Assembly: GCA_008921705.1 (NCBI GenBank)
Contig: VFFE01009204.1
Span: forward strand, 1,832,923-1,896,922
DNA: 64,000 bases
From: Burhinus oedicnemus
Taxonomy: Eukaryota > Chordata > Aves > Charadriiformes > Burhinidae
Direction: 5' to 3'
Both the position numbers and the translations under genes were made by a program. The notes under the pieces are model-generated. The model was not told where the DNA came from, made no database searches, and worked only from the letters and a program-made list of their open reading frames with translations. Below, piece by piece: positions 24,996 to 36,080 of this stretch. Positions within the stretch are counted from its first letter, which is position 1. The number at the start of each line of letters is the position of its first letter.

Positions 24996-27562
24996 ACAAG
25001 CCCTAGGAATTATTCACTTATTTTTAAAAATATAATGAAAATCATGCATGTAGGCCTGAAAGTAATACAGCTTTGAAGTTAAAGTGAATGTCTCTTTCCA
25101 AGGAATACAAATAAAACCATACAACTCTCTCTTGCTCGCTCTCTCTGTGCTCCATGCTTTCACAGGCTCATGCTTAGCTCATTTGATGACCCGTATTCTC
25201 TCTACCCCAATGGCCATAAGCTTATCTGCAACCAAACAAACGGCAGTGACAGATGCCATCCCACAGACTGCTCACTTTGCTGTGTCAGAGCAGGGACCAG
25301 GCACCTTCCCCTCTGCGCCTGGCACCTGGTGCCTCAGCACACCGCACACCTCCCCAAAGCCACCTCGGTGAGGGAGGAGGCAGGTGCAGACCCACCAGAC
25401 AGAAGGACAAAGGAGTCTACAATCTTCATGTTAATATGTCAAGTTTACTCACAAATAGACCGTATCTGCACAAAGAGACCTCGGGTATCTAGGGGACCAT
25501 TTAAAGAATCAATGTCTGGAACATCATGCTTGTTCTTAATGAGACTTAAGCTTTCAACCTCGGTTTCTGACAGAGAAACAGTAAATGAAAGAAAAAAACC
25601 TTCACATTTCTTACATTCGGGTTGATGTATTTTTGGAGACATAAATGTTTTTAAATGCATCTGTCTAACATGTCAATTAATGTCATCATCTTTGACGATA
25701 ATTAAAACAAACTAGCAAACATCATTCCCCTAGGAAAAGAACAAGAAAATACAACAGAATATAAGAAGACGAAAGTGAAGATCAGGAGATGAAACATTTC
25801 TGTGCAAAATTTGGAGATGTGGCTCTCTCAAATAGTTAAACATGTGTTCAGGTCGATGAAATTAAAAGAATTAGTATGAAAGGCAGGTATTTCACAGCTG
25901 GATTTGGCAAATCGCTTCAATGTAGCAGCATAAATTTGTAGTAATAGAGGATCTGTCCCAACGTAAGAAAATTTAACAGGTTCCTAAATCTTTGTAGGAT
26001 TGAAAGTGAAGTTTACAACACCATGAATACACCTTGTTATGTCCTTCCCTTTTCCCCTGTAAAAGGAAGGATCAAAGCCATCTAGAATAGTGGAAACAAA
26101 ACCTGACATAATTGACATGTCATTTGATCGGAAACGTGCTCCATACTGCTATTCATCTGGAAAGTCTTTACTCATACAACTTGGAACACTGAGTTGGATG
26201 CAGGTCCTGCCTGGTTGGGGTGACTTGTGTTAATGGCATTGCACTGGCTGTGATATGAAGCTAGAGCAGGATGGAGCCCTCAGCTTTCACATGAGCTTTC
26301 AGTGTCCCCATCTGCCTGGACACAAGAGAGAAACCAATTCAGGGGTGAAGTGACTTGCACTGCATGTTTGTGTCTGACTGATGTTCATGCTTTGCCATTC
26401 AAAGTCTAGGAATATTGTCCTAATGTGCATAAATGTTTTATTTCAGCTTCATAACAGAAAATAATTTTAATTGAATTATGATGAAAGAGCAAAAAGAAAA
26501 TAATATTAATCTTTGAGGAATTAAGTGCATTGGCTATGTTTTTAACATATCAATCTCACATTTTGCTTGATTCTGAAGCATTTTGCTCAATAGTTGAAAT
26601 AATTGAGAACAGACTTATTGTTTCCTGTCCTTCATGGCAGAACAAGCATTGTTGCTGCAAGGTATCCTTTTTCATTATCAAAGTAAAAGCAATGCAAATA
26701 ACATTTATAAAAAATGACAGTACTTCAATAAGAAGTTTGCCAGTTTAAACATAAATTAATCCAGAAGACAGACATTCTGTATGGAGAAAGTCAGTATTTC
26801 TCCATATGTAGATCTGGCTTAAAACTATTCATACCTTTTGCAGCCCTGGAACACTGACAAGGGAGCCAGTTTGCCTGCATTTTGCAACCCAGATCCTTTA
26901 GAGCCAGCGCTGCACCATAGCACATTGCCCCTTCTGGACTGTCTCAGGGAATCATCTGGAAAAGTTACCAGGCAGAAGAGTTAGGGTTCTTTTCTGACAT
27001 TTTTTTATATCATAGCCATTTAACATTAACAGCTGTAACAGGGGTATCAAAATATATATGTACAATGCAGGCAAATTACTTTTTATATGCAACCCTTTAT
27101 TCTTATAGTCTGATTTTTGCTCGAGTCCTGCAGTAAATGCTGAACAGGTGGAGTCAGCTGGCCAGCTAAAATCAATAGGAGTGGAAAGGAAGACAGAGCT
27201 GCACCAAAATGCAGCTTGTTAGGTCCTTTGCTATTTTTGCTTGACCTCATTAGAATTTCTGCTTTATTCATTAAGGCTCTGCATCAGCAAAGCGTACAAG
27301 GCCACAGTAACAACAAACAGACATCTCAATGAATAAATTGTATTATAGTTAAATATGTGCTTTACTGTTTTCCTGAATGGGTGTTTTGGCACTTTATTTT
27401 TCTAATTAAAAGAAAAAAATGTAAGAGAGGAAAACGCAGTCATGTAATTCCACAATTATTGTGTTGCACAACTCAGACAGTAAAGTTAATTTAATCTTAT
27501 CTAGAATGCTAAATAACTTGCAGAAGTTCCTAGCAACCCAGTCAATATATCTTAAAATTTGA
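24996..27562. other. non-coding DNA, nothing recognised
   Basis: Overlapping plus frames at 25084-25625 (up to 151 codons) have no recognisable domains and no paired splice sites. The remainder is AT-rich unique sequence. Confidence 0.4.
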
Positions 27563-27567
27563 GGGGA
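27563..27567 (+). repeat. target-site duplication, left copy (GGGGA)
   Basis: GGGGA directly precedes the TGTCC start of the LTR and is repeated directly after its CA end. Confidence 0.85.
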
Positions 27568-27764
27568 TGTCCTGGTTGCAGCTGGGAGAGTTAATTTTCT
27601 TTCTAGTGATTGCTCTGAAAGGAATGCCAATAATACCTATTGGGTTTAGTTGTTGCTAAGTGATGTTTACATTATTCAAGGACCTTTTTCAGCTTCCCAT
27701 AGATGCATAGACAGAACTATGGAATGGCCAGTGAAATATGCCATACCACAGAGGTCATGCTCAG

Positions 27765-27771
27765 TATATAA
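27765..27771 (+). promoter_or_regulatory. TATA box of the solo LTR
   Basis: TATATAA sits about 200 bp into the LTR, with the poly(A) signal about 140 bp downstream, as expected at a U3/R boundary. The LTR could still act as a promoter or as a poly(A) site for a plus-strand transcript. Confidence 0.6.
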
Positions 27772-27904
27772 ATGGGAGTTAGCCAGGGGGTGGGAATCCA
27801 TGATCACTGCTCAGGATGGTGCCAGTACAGTGGGTGGTGACAGTGACCCATGTCATTATTATTTTTAATATTATTGTTATTTTTCCTTTTCTGTTACTGT
27901 TTCT

Positions 27905-27910
27905 ATTAAA
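27905..27910 (+). terminator. LTR polyadenylation signal (ATTAAA)
   Basis: ATTAAA in the R/U5 part of the LTR is followed by the conserved CCCATGAG segment and a T-rich stretch that would serve as the downstream element. Confidence 0.6.
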
Positions 27911-28062
27911 CTTTCTTTATCTAAACCCATGAGGGTTTTATTCTCCCTTTCCCCACTTTTTTTGCCCTCTTCTTCCCAACCTTCTTGGGGCAGGAGGGGA
28001 AAGAGGAGAGGTGACCAAGTGGCTGCATGGTTCTTGTTGCTGGCTGGGGTTAAACCACGACA

Positions 28063-28067
28063 GGGGA
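28063..28067 (+). repeat. target-site duplication, right copy (GGGGA)
   Basis: Exact copy of the pentamer at 27563-27567, immediately after the CA end of the LTR. Confidence 0.85.
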
Positions 28068-28389
28068 ATACTTATTACAGATGTGCAAAACTCATTACTA
28101 ATGAATAAACAGTTCATTTACATCATTTACTTTAAGTTAATATGATTCTTTCTCCATAGTGTCTATTCATGTAATGAATTTAAAGTTCAGCTGGTTTAGA
28201 ATTATCCATCAGAAACAGAAAACAGGAAAGAGAAAGGGAGAGTGTACATTTTTGTACTCAGTTTGTATAACTTGAAGGACTTCATTTCCAGTTCAGAAGA
28301 ATACCATTTGCACTGGAATAAACTATGGCATATTTGTTTGGTCTGCACTTTTTCATCTGAGTTCCCTTAATTCTTGAATTATGAGAAAC

Positions 28390-29500
28390 AACAATCAGTT
28401 CCCTCTCTACCTTCTCGGTTTCACTCATGATTTTATAGTTCTGTCAAAAGCTCCCTACAGTGTCCCTTCTCTGGGCTGAAGAGTCCTTGTCTGTCTAATC
28501 CTTTCTCTGGGAGCTGTGCTGTAATTTTTTCATCATCGATGCTCTTTGTACTTTTTCTGTTATGTCCTTGCAGAGGCAGGGAGACAGGATTGCCAACAAT
28601 ACTCAAGATCCAAATGCATGAAGTGCCATTATGCTTTTTCAGCTTTGTTCTCTATTTTTTTCCCAATATTTCCTAAATATCCCATTTTCTTGTTTGACCA
28701 TTGTTGACTCCTGAACTAATGTTTTCACCAGTCCAGTTACTAGACCTCTGAAATCTATTTCCTCAGAGATGATGGATAGTTTAGAACGCCTCACTGCAAA
28801 TGTAAAATTACCTTTTACATAGCTATCATCCTTTTTGACTTTATCCACACATAGTCATCTATACTACTGAGTTTTGACACACCCAGGAACTCAGTATTGA
28901 GAGTTTATTGACAATTGTATTAAGAACTTTTGCAGCCCTGTGTGCCCTCAGTACCGTCAACAAACTCTGCCATCTCACTCTGCAGTCATTCTCCAGATAA
29001 TTTATGTATGTATGTAAGAACACAGGGCCTAGCATGAATCTTTATGAGACTCCAAGAGTGATTATTGACATAGCTGACTATTTCTACCCTTTCTTTCCCA
29101 TTTTGAGTATCTATTTGAGCATGAGAGTCTTAGAAAGAAACAATGATTGGATTTCTTTTATGGGCTGTGGAAGGCTTTTTGAAACACAAGTGTACAATAG
29201 CAACTGATTATTGATTCTTTAAAGGATGAGCAAGACCAAACTTCTCTCTACAAAATTCGTATTGATTTTTCTCAGTGATACCATATTTATCCATGTACTA
29301 ACTGCCTGTCTTCTACATTATATATTCCACTAATTTGTCTGATCAGTAGTCCGCAGATCACTATGGGAACCTTTTTCTAAAATCTAATGTAGTATTTTCT
29401 GCCTTTCCCTTTGGTATCCAGACCATTTTAAGAGAAAGGTGAGAAACCGCTCTCAGTAGCATGCTATTTTGAAATCTTCAAAACCTTTTAGAACTTGGAC
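28390..29500 (-). mobile_element. ancient CR1-type LINE relic, antisense
   Basis: Read on the plus strand this follows, in order, the reverse complement of CR1 ORF2: a segment like 'CCCTTCTCTGG' with 'AAGAGTCCTTGTCT' (28465-28495), 'AATACTCAAGATCC' (28597-28610), then 'ATAATTTATGTATG ... CAGGGCCTAGCA ... GAGACTCCAAGAGTG' (28997-29060), and an 'AAGGCTTTTTGAAACACAAG' segment near 29171. These match the known CR1 phrases around the reverse-transcriptase core. Many mismatches, indels and stops show it is old; no usable frame remains. It is much more diverged than the CR1 at 53.5 kb. End points are approximate. Confidence 0.6.
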
Positions 29501-29797
29501 AACTCATTACTATGATGCTAGCTTTTCCTGCTTTTATTCTATGAGACAGATCTTCCAAACTGTTTCCTATGAAGTTTCTATCGTGTTCTCTTCAGAGAAC
29601 AAAAATGCAAAGAACTGATTTTACTTCATTTAGCTCTTACACAGCTTCTGTCACCGGTAGCAATCAAGATACTTCTCAAAAGAAATAAGTACAATCCCTA
29701 TCATACAGAAAGAAAAAAAAAAGGCATTGGGAGATGAAGGGCTAGATTTAATAAAAGACCGACAGCAGGACCAGGTACATAAATACCTTATCTCCTC

Positions 29798-29812
29798 TGT
29801 GGTGGTTTAGCA
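29798..29812 (+). repeat. 15-bp inverted terminal repeat, left
   Basis: TGTGGTGGTTTAGCA here is the exact reverse complement of 31013-31027, about 1.2 kb away. It also resembles the reversed end of the LTR at 28062, so it may belong to an old LTR or a transposon end. Confidence 0.4.
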
Positions 29813-30359
29813 CAAACCAGCTTTGATATGAAAGTTCCATAACTGTTTAGCATGTCTTGAGCCTGAGTTGATGCACACACCCGCACTGGAGGTATGATCT
29901 GCCTCCTAACTCCCTGTCTTAATGTCCTGATCACTATGCTGTGATGCCCCCACATCTGAGCTTATTTTAAAGGGTCCTTTTACAGTGATTAAAAAAAAAA
30001 ATCAGGATTCACTTGGGGTTGTCCCGGATTAGAAAGAATAGCTGAAAAAGTCCAAGGTATGAGCAATTCTATTCTTTCACAAATAGTTGTAACCCAATAC
30101 TGGTCCATGCATATAATGAGATTTAAATCTGCTTCATGACTCCTAAAATAACTTCTCAGCTCACATCACAAATGAACACACAGACCAGGGCAGCTACAGA
30201 GCATCTTTTGTTATAAATTCCTGATGGCTATGCCCTGTGCCGTGGCCCCCTTCATGTTTGTACACTAACTGATGAACACACACCCCATCATAAATTAATG
30301 CTTCCTTGTCTTGTATAAATAGGCTCCAGTAATTCTGTAGCTGGCAAGCGAGGAAAACA

Positions 30360-30790
30360 GGAGAGGCTAAACAGGATTAGCAGAATACCAAAGCATCCTC
30401 TTTAATTACCTGCTACAGTATGTTCATTTATTTTCTTCTTCAAGTAACTTTTTCACCATTCATGCCTGATTGATCACATAAGGACGGGCCTGGGAGCTAG
30501 GACAATCTATTCATTGTCTTAAAGGTTATTATAGTAGGTGCTCTTACTAATCAGACTTTCAACAGGAGAGGTATAAGATTGTCCACTGCCATTCAGAAAA
30601 CTAGTGCTTGAGGGGACCACCTTGGCAAGTGCAACTCACACCATCAGCAGGTCAGCTAATCTAATTGTTAATAGTCCTATTAATTTGGAATGGAATATTA
30701 ACAGCCTGCAGCACGGGCTCATCTTCATACCATTCTCATTATATGGAGATTTCATTCATTTAGGAGGGTAACAAGTGCATAGTATTAATA
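30360..30790. promoter_or_regulatory. candidate conserved non-coding element with inverted SOX sites
   Basis: Between unrelated AT-rich flanks this patch has many discrete factor-like words: GACAAT (30501-30506) and ATTGTC (30513-30518) as an inverted SOX pair with 6-bp spacing, and TAATCTAATTG and CTATTAATTTGG homeodomain-like sites at about 30658-30690. It has no coding potential. It lies inside the interval bounded by the 15-bp inverted repeats, so a transposon-derived origin is also possible. Confidence 0.25.
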
Positions 30791-31012
30791 ACAAAATTAA
30801 ATGGATGGATGTAAATTGGAAAGAAATATTTGTTATTAAGTGTTTACATGAAAGAAATAAGTATTTTAGTTCCAGTATCATTTAACAAAGACTGCATATG
30901 AGCACCTGAAGAAGTTACATGAATGCAAGATAATGATTTGGCAGTAGAAATTAAGGATTATTATTTTACTTCAAAAGTAGGGAAGTAGAGATACTGTGTT
31001 TCTTTTGTCAGC

Positions 31013-31027
31013 TGCTAAACCACCACA
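31013..31027 (-). repeat. 15-bp inverted terminal repeat, right
   Basis: TGCTAAACCACCACA is the exact reverse complement of the left copy. No target duplication was seen outside the pair. Confidence 0.4.
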
Positions 31028-32155
31028 GTTACACAGTGCCTCTCTGAGCAATGTCTGGGTCACTGAATATCCTGCATAGATCGTGGCATAGACAGCTGGG
31101 TGCAAGCAATTTTCAGGGATGCCGAGTTTCTTAGTCTCTACAGGCTTAGGCAAGGGAGAGTTTCTAGGATATTTTGTGCAGCTAACCTCTCTAGAAGTGC
31201 TCAGAGCAGAACTTGAGGCACTTAATAAATTTTACAGCTGAAAACTAAAGAGCTCTTGGCCCTCTGCTACCCAAGCAGTTCCTGCATATTCCTGTCATGG
31301 ACCTTGGTGTATAAATTCTTTCTGTGTTGCAATTCAAGCATTGCTCTGTAAGATTTTTCCTTTGGAGTCATAGAAGATGCTCTTCTATAGTTTATGTTCT
31401 AGATAATGTGTTAATAAAAGTGTTAAACAAGCCAGTTGTATCTAATATATATTAATTAGAAAAAAAGTAAATGTATGCTGATGCTCTTCTGTGCTGCTTC
31501 GCTTTATAGAATGGACATCAGCCATAGATGTCATCCATAGTATTTTTCCTTTCAACATGAGAAAACTTTTCGTCAAGGGCGCTCGGATTTTTTTATTTAT
31601 TTATTGACTTCGAGCTTCTGGTATGATGTGTTCAGAGTATTTTTTTTTTACGTATTTTCAAACAGATGGATATGATTTGACACAGCTGGGTTTATCTTAC
31701 CGATTGCACAGCTTGGAAAAATCCTGACTGGGTTGGGGTAAAATGAGTCATAGATTCCAAAAATCTCTTGTCACTGTTGTAAAACTAAAAGGCAATTGGT
31801 CCTGATTGGCAGTTTCTGCTCAGAAAAGACATTTGCTTTGAAGGAGCAAGACTGCTGCAGATAAAAACATGAGGGTCCATCTCAGAACTGATTTATTTCA
31901 AGAAGGTAGGTCTACATTTTAGTAAATGGGAAATTGCCCTCTAGTCCCATAAAACTAAAAGGGTTGTCTTAAAGTGATCCTGTAACTACAGTGGAGTGTA
32001 ACTACTCCAGTGCCAGGGAATAAACACTGAAAAAGAAATAGATAGGAAGTAACGTTTTTATAGCAAAACAAGGATTTTTTGTAGTAAAACTAGGATTTGG
32101 CCAAAATACCCTCTTTGACTTCGTGAACAAAAGAGTACGGTAACAAAAAATCATC

Positions 32156-32226
32156 GAAGAGAAGGGAGAGAGAGAAGGGAGGGAGAGAGAGAAGGGAGGG
32201 AAGGAGGGAGGGAGGGAGGAAGGAAA
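32156..32226 (+). repeat. 71-nt pure purine tract (GGGA/GAGA units)
   Basis: The plus strand has only A and G for about 71 nt, built from GGGAGAGAGA and GGGAGG units. Such a homopurine tract with partial mirror symmetry can form intramolecular triplex DNA. The 91-codon minus-strand frame crossing it gains its Pro/Ser-rich stretch from this tract and is not a gene. Confidence 0.95.
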
Positions 32227-33423
32227 CACCCTCTGTAGTTCTAGGCTTACACCTGTGAATTCATACACTTTCTGCAAGTCTTATTTGATTTCTTCATACT
32301 CCTACTGGGCTACGTCTGCTCTCAGATTGGTACCCTGGAGCAACAGGTGAAACCTGCAAAGAAACCAAGTTCAAGTGAACCAGCCAGAGAGAACCAGCCT
32401 GTGCTTACACTTGCCAGAGCGGAGTTATGGTAGGACATATCCATGGACTAATTTCCACTACCTGCTGTTTCTTCAGAGGGGAAGTCAGGCTCCCAGGTGA
32501 AATCAAGCAGAAAAGAAAAAGCTCCTACACAGATTGCCATCGCTAGCAAGCTCTACAGAAGACACTGCTTGTAATACAAGTTTCTCCTTCTCAGTCCAGA
32601 ATAAATTTTGCTGCATTTCCTGCAGGTTGATTTGTTCAATCTTTCTGCCAAATACAGCTGCAGTTCTGTCCTCCCCATATGAATTAAGATTATAATTTTA
32701 CATAAATGAGAAATTCTGGTAATGACTTGTTATCAGCTTTTCTCTCAAATAACAAATGACCCCTCTTAGGGTCCCCCTCTTCTACTCTGAAGAGATTGAC
32801 CACCCACGGCTTTTTCATGTGTGGTCCTAATAGAACACAATGTGACTCTTATGAATATCATTCTGAAATCTTAGTGTATTAATATAATACTGCTGTCAAG
32901 ACAGATTCTGCTTTACCCTGTACTGCAGAACCCTGAGAAAGAGTATCGTCGCTGTGCATTGCTCTGTTTTTGTACATCAGTAAATTCTTCCTCAGATCAT
33001 CATGTTTGGTTGCTTTAAAATATAAACAAACAATGCCACTTAGCATATTTTGGATTAGGTAATAAATGAGCTGATTGCTGCAATGAAGATCTGTTATTTG
33101 ATCAAGGAATCTAAAAAAACCAGGATTTCGTATGCATAAATTCATGATTTTTTTTCAGCTATAGCATGTCAGCATCTGCACATCAAAAGCTGAACCATGC
33201 TGCACTTCCTACCAAAGGGAAGGAAAGAGTCTACTGATATGTTTATACAACAAATCCACATCTTTCCATTGCTGTCTTGATTAAAAGAGAACCAGTATTT
33301 AAGGCTTAATTTAAGCTTTTGTCTTAAAGTTTCTGGTAAATGATACTGGTCTAGATCATTCCACTGTGTAAAGCCTGATCAAAATTGTACAAGAAGAAAT
33401 TATGTCGTTTTCTGAAACTGACA

Positions 33424-33462
33424 GGGTTTTTGTTTGGTTGGTTGTTTTTTGTTTTTTTTTTG
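33424..33462. repeat. T/G low-complexity tract
   Basis: GTTTGGTTGG words followed by T runs; same composition type as 24940-24995. Confidence 0.75.
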
Positions 33463-34839
33463 TCCCATGAAACTAGTGGTTCCCATCCTGGACTCTAGGA
33501 TCTGCATTCATACATGACCTCATTGTCCATGTGAGGTTTGGGGCACTCTTAAATGCATCTTAGCAGAGGAACAGGGACCTCCCACAGCGACCCCCCTGGG
33601 CCATCTCAGGTCCAGCACTTCTTTTCCAATAGTTTCATTCTGGAGCTGTATTGTTAAGGCTATTTAAAGTGATTCTTGGCCACTCGGGACCTATTCAACA
33701 AATAATTTAGGCCTCAACCGTATGACTTTTTCCAGATATTAGAATAATTTGCAGCAGAAAAAAAAGAGATTTAATGCTCTGAGATCCCCATCAAATCACA
33801 CACTCTTGCTCTCACATGGATCTCCATTTTCATGGGATGCAAAATGTGTAAGAGAAAAGTCACAGAAGCTTTCTGATGTATGTCTCTTGGGGCTGATATG
33901 GGCCGTTATTATGATTTATTTGTTATTTGTTGTGCACTGACAGGATGTTTGACTATTTGCAAACAAGATGGATGATGTTACCATTGTGTGACCTTGCAGC
34001 CTACTTACTAATGAGTTAACACAAGGAAGCGGGGACCCCAGCATAATGATGTGCTTGCAGACTTGGGATACTACTGAATTATTTGTGCTGTTGCTCAAAG
34101 AGGCATAGGTGGTTGTTTCCCGATTAGTACCAATTATTTTCCAATTAGTACTGATTAGTTACTCAGCTACAGTGGAGGTGGTGCTGTCAAATTGCTAAAA
34201 TGTCTCTCAAAATTACTTCCTGGGGCAAGCGCCCACCTGAGAAGGAATTAGATTTTTCAAAGCTTTTATATCAGTAAGTCAAGAAACAACTGCTAAGCTA
34301 ACTGGTATGTTAACTCAATTATATTGTATTTTAAACGATCTTCATTTTTATTTTTCTCACATAATTTTAGCTGATTTTCTTTTTTGTAGGATGTAAACAG
34401 AGACAGTTTATCAAAATGCAGAGTTCAGTGTGCTTGCTGCTAGAAAAAAGGCCCAAAGTGATAATGCTTCCCCTGCAACAGATCTGTAATGCTCAAATAA
34501 GCCAGACTTGAAATTACTGGGGCTCTGAAAGAAGTCCTAGTTCTGGTGGATGGTATGACAAGAAAAAGACCTCAGAGATGAAATATCTTGATATACGTTG
34601 TTTTTAATTTTTCCACATTTTCTTACAGTACAGCAGACTCACGATTGTTCATAAGGTCTTAAGTATAGCCTAATACAAGACATCAAAAAGCTACCCAATA
34701 AATCTAAAATGTATAAATGAACATAAAATAGTGTAAAATAGCTCTTTTATATGATTTGATGTGTGATTGACTACTGAAACCATGGTCACTCTGTTTCTTG
34801 CTGACCTTACAAAAAGCAAACGTATTACTTCTCTTCCAG

Positions 34840-34854
34840 TATATTAAAAAAAAG
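34840..34854 (+). other. possible 15-nt microexon
   Basis: CTTCTCTTCCAG directly precedes and AAAAG|GTAAGT follows a 15-nt segment (TATATTAAAAAAAAG). Both splice sites look strong and 15 nt keeps frame, but microexons need long introns and flanking exons that I cannot see. It may be coincidence in an A-rich context. Confidence 0.12.
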
Positions 34855-35519
34855 GTAAGTAAAATAAGATCTTTCTACAGTGATAGTTATATGCCATTAC
34901 TCACAGAACAATACAAGGTACAGTTCAACCTTTCTTTGTACTGATGTAGCCCACTGAAATTAATGATAGTGCCAGTGAGCAATTGAGGTCAAAGTGTGAT
35001 CAATAGATAATAAAAAACCCACCTTGTTCCTCTATAAGCATATTTCTGAGGTAGTTTTTCTTCTATTTAAAGTTGAACATAATTTCTTCTGTTGTAGATG
35101 AGCTACAGAGATGGGAAGAAATACAGATATGATTTGATATTGTTTTGATGTGGTTTTTTTCCTAGTCTTGACATAACTGTATACAATATCTTCATAACAC
35201 ATCCCTTAAAGGGTTTCTTTTTCCAACAAAATGATCCTTCAGGTTACCATTTTTGATGGAAGAACAATCCATCAGGAGCCAGAGCACCAAGTTCCATGTG
35301 TGAAGGGCAAAAACATTCCATCTGGAAGCTTGATAGTCCAGTGCTGGTTTATGCAATAATTGCCCCTTAATATTAAATTCAGCGGACAGCATCCTGTGCT
35401 ATCAATATCAAATAGATATTTATAGTTTCAGACTTGTTAATAGTTTAATCAAATAAAAAAGTAAAAGGTGTTGTTAGATGAAGGCAACAGCATGCATAGT
35501 GGAGCACCTTAATCTGTAT

Positions 35520-36080
35520 AAACTTGTGCTTTCCAGCTAATCAATTACACAGTGCTTCTTCCTTTTTTCTCTGACTGTTAATGACTGCCATATTAAATAA
35601 AGTCTTAAATAGCTAGCTAGGACGCTCACTGGTCTCTAGCAGGCAGACTGGGTGTCTGCCAGCTCCTTTACTGTTACATCTTAAGGTCTTTAACTGTCTG
35701 AACAGCTGGATGATTGCATATAGCACTGGCAAGCAGCCACTATCCCCTCCAAACCCCGATTACAACTGCTGTCACAGAGCTAAGAAAGCACAAGCTGCAG
35801 CTTTATTTTATGCAACGATCAATGACAGACATTTTTAAAAATGGCATAGCACTATAGTTTTGTATATGGCTCAACAAATATTCTTCTGTTTGCAACTGGT
35901 TAACGAACTGCTGACAATCCTCCCCAATGCCTTTGTCATTTGATATTTGCCAGATAATTTACATGAATACTTTTCAGTCTATAGACTGTGTGCAGCAGTT
36001 TCTTGCAGTAACTGATATTTGAAATTTCAGCTACATTTATTAGTTAGAATTGGAAACAGAGGCTACATGGTTGATTTTTA
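35520..36080. promoter_or_regulatory. candidate conserved non-coding element
   Basis: The patch includes a paired homeodomain site TAATCAATTA (35538-35547, two TAAT half-sites facing each other) followed by mixed, non-repetitive sequence without open frames. Its texture suggests an enhancer, but conservation is untested. Confidence 0.22.

Larger units (their letters stand above)
27568..28062 (+). mobile_element. solo LTR of an avian endogenous retrovirus (ERVL-like)
   Basis: A 495-bp element starts TGTCCTGGTTGCAGCTGGG and ends GGTTAAACCACGACA, termini I recognise as a very common bird LTR type. It has the canonical TG...CA ends and is flanked by identical 5-bp duplications (27563-27567, 28063-28067), which prove integration. 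Internal parts are in retroviral order: U3, a TATATAA box at 27765-27771, an ATTAAA poly(A) signal at 27905-27910, then a T- and C-rich stretch and the GGGGCAGGAGGGG segment near the 3' end. No gag, pol or env sequence and no second LTR are present, so the provirus was removed by LTR-LTR recombination. The 72-codon frame inside the LTR is not a gene. The ERVL class is inferred from the terminal sequence and the 5-bp duplication. Confidence 0.9.
31030..35500. other. AT-rich non-coding DNA
   Basis: No gene recognised. It contains the purine tract at 32156-32226, a T/G tract at 33424-33462 and a possible microexon at 34840-34854. Isolated frames of 60-91 codons are not supported. Confidence 0.45.
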
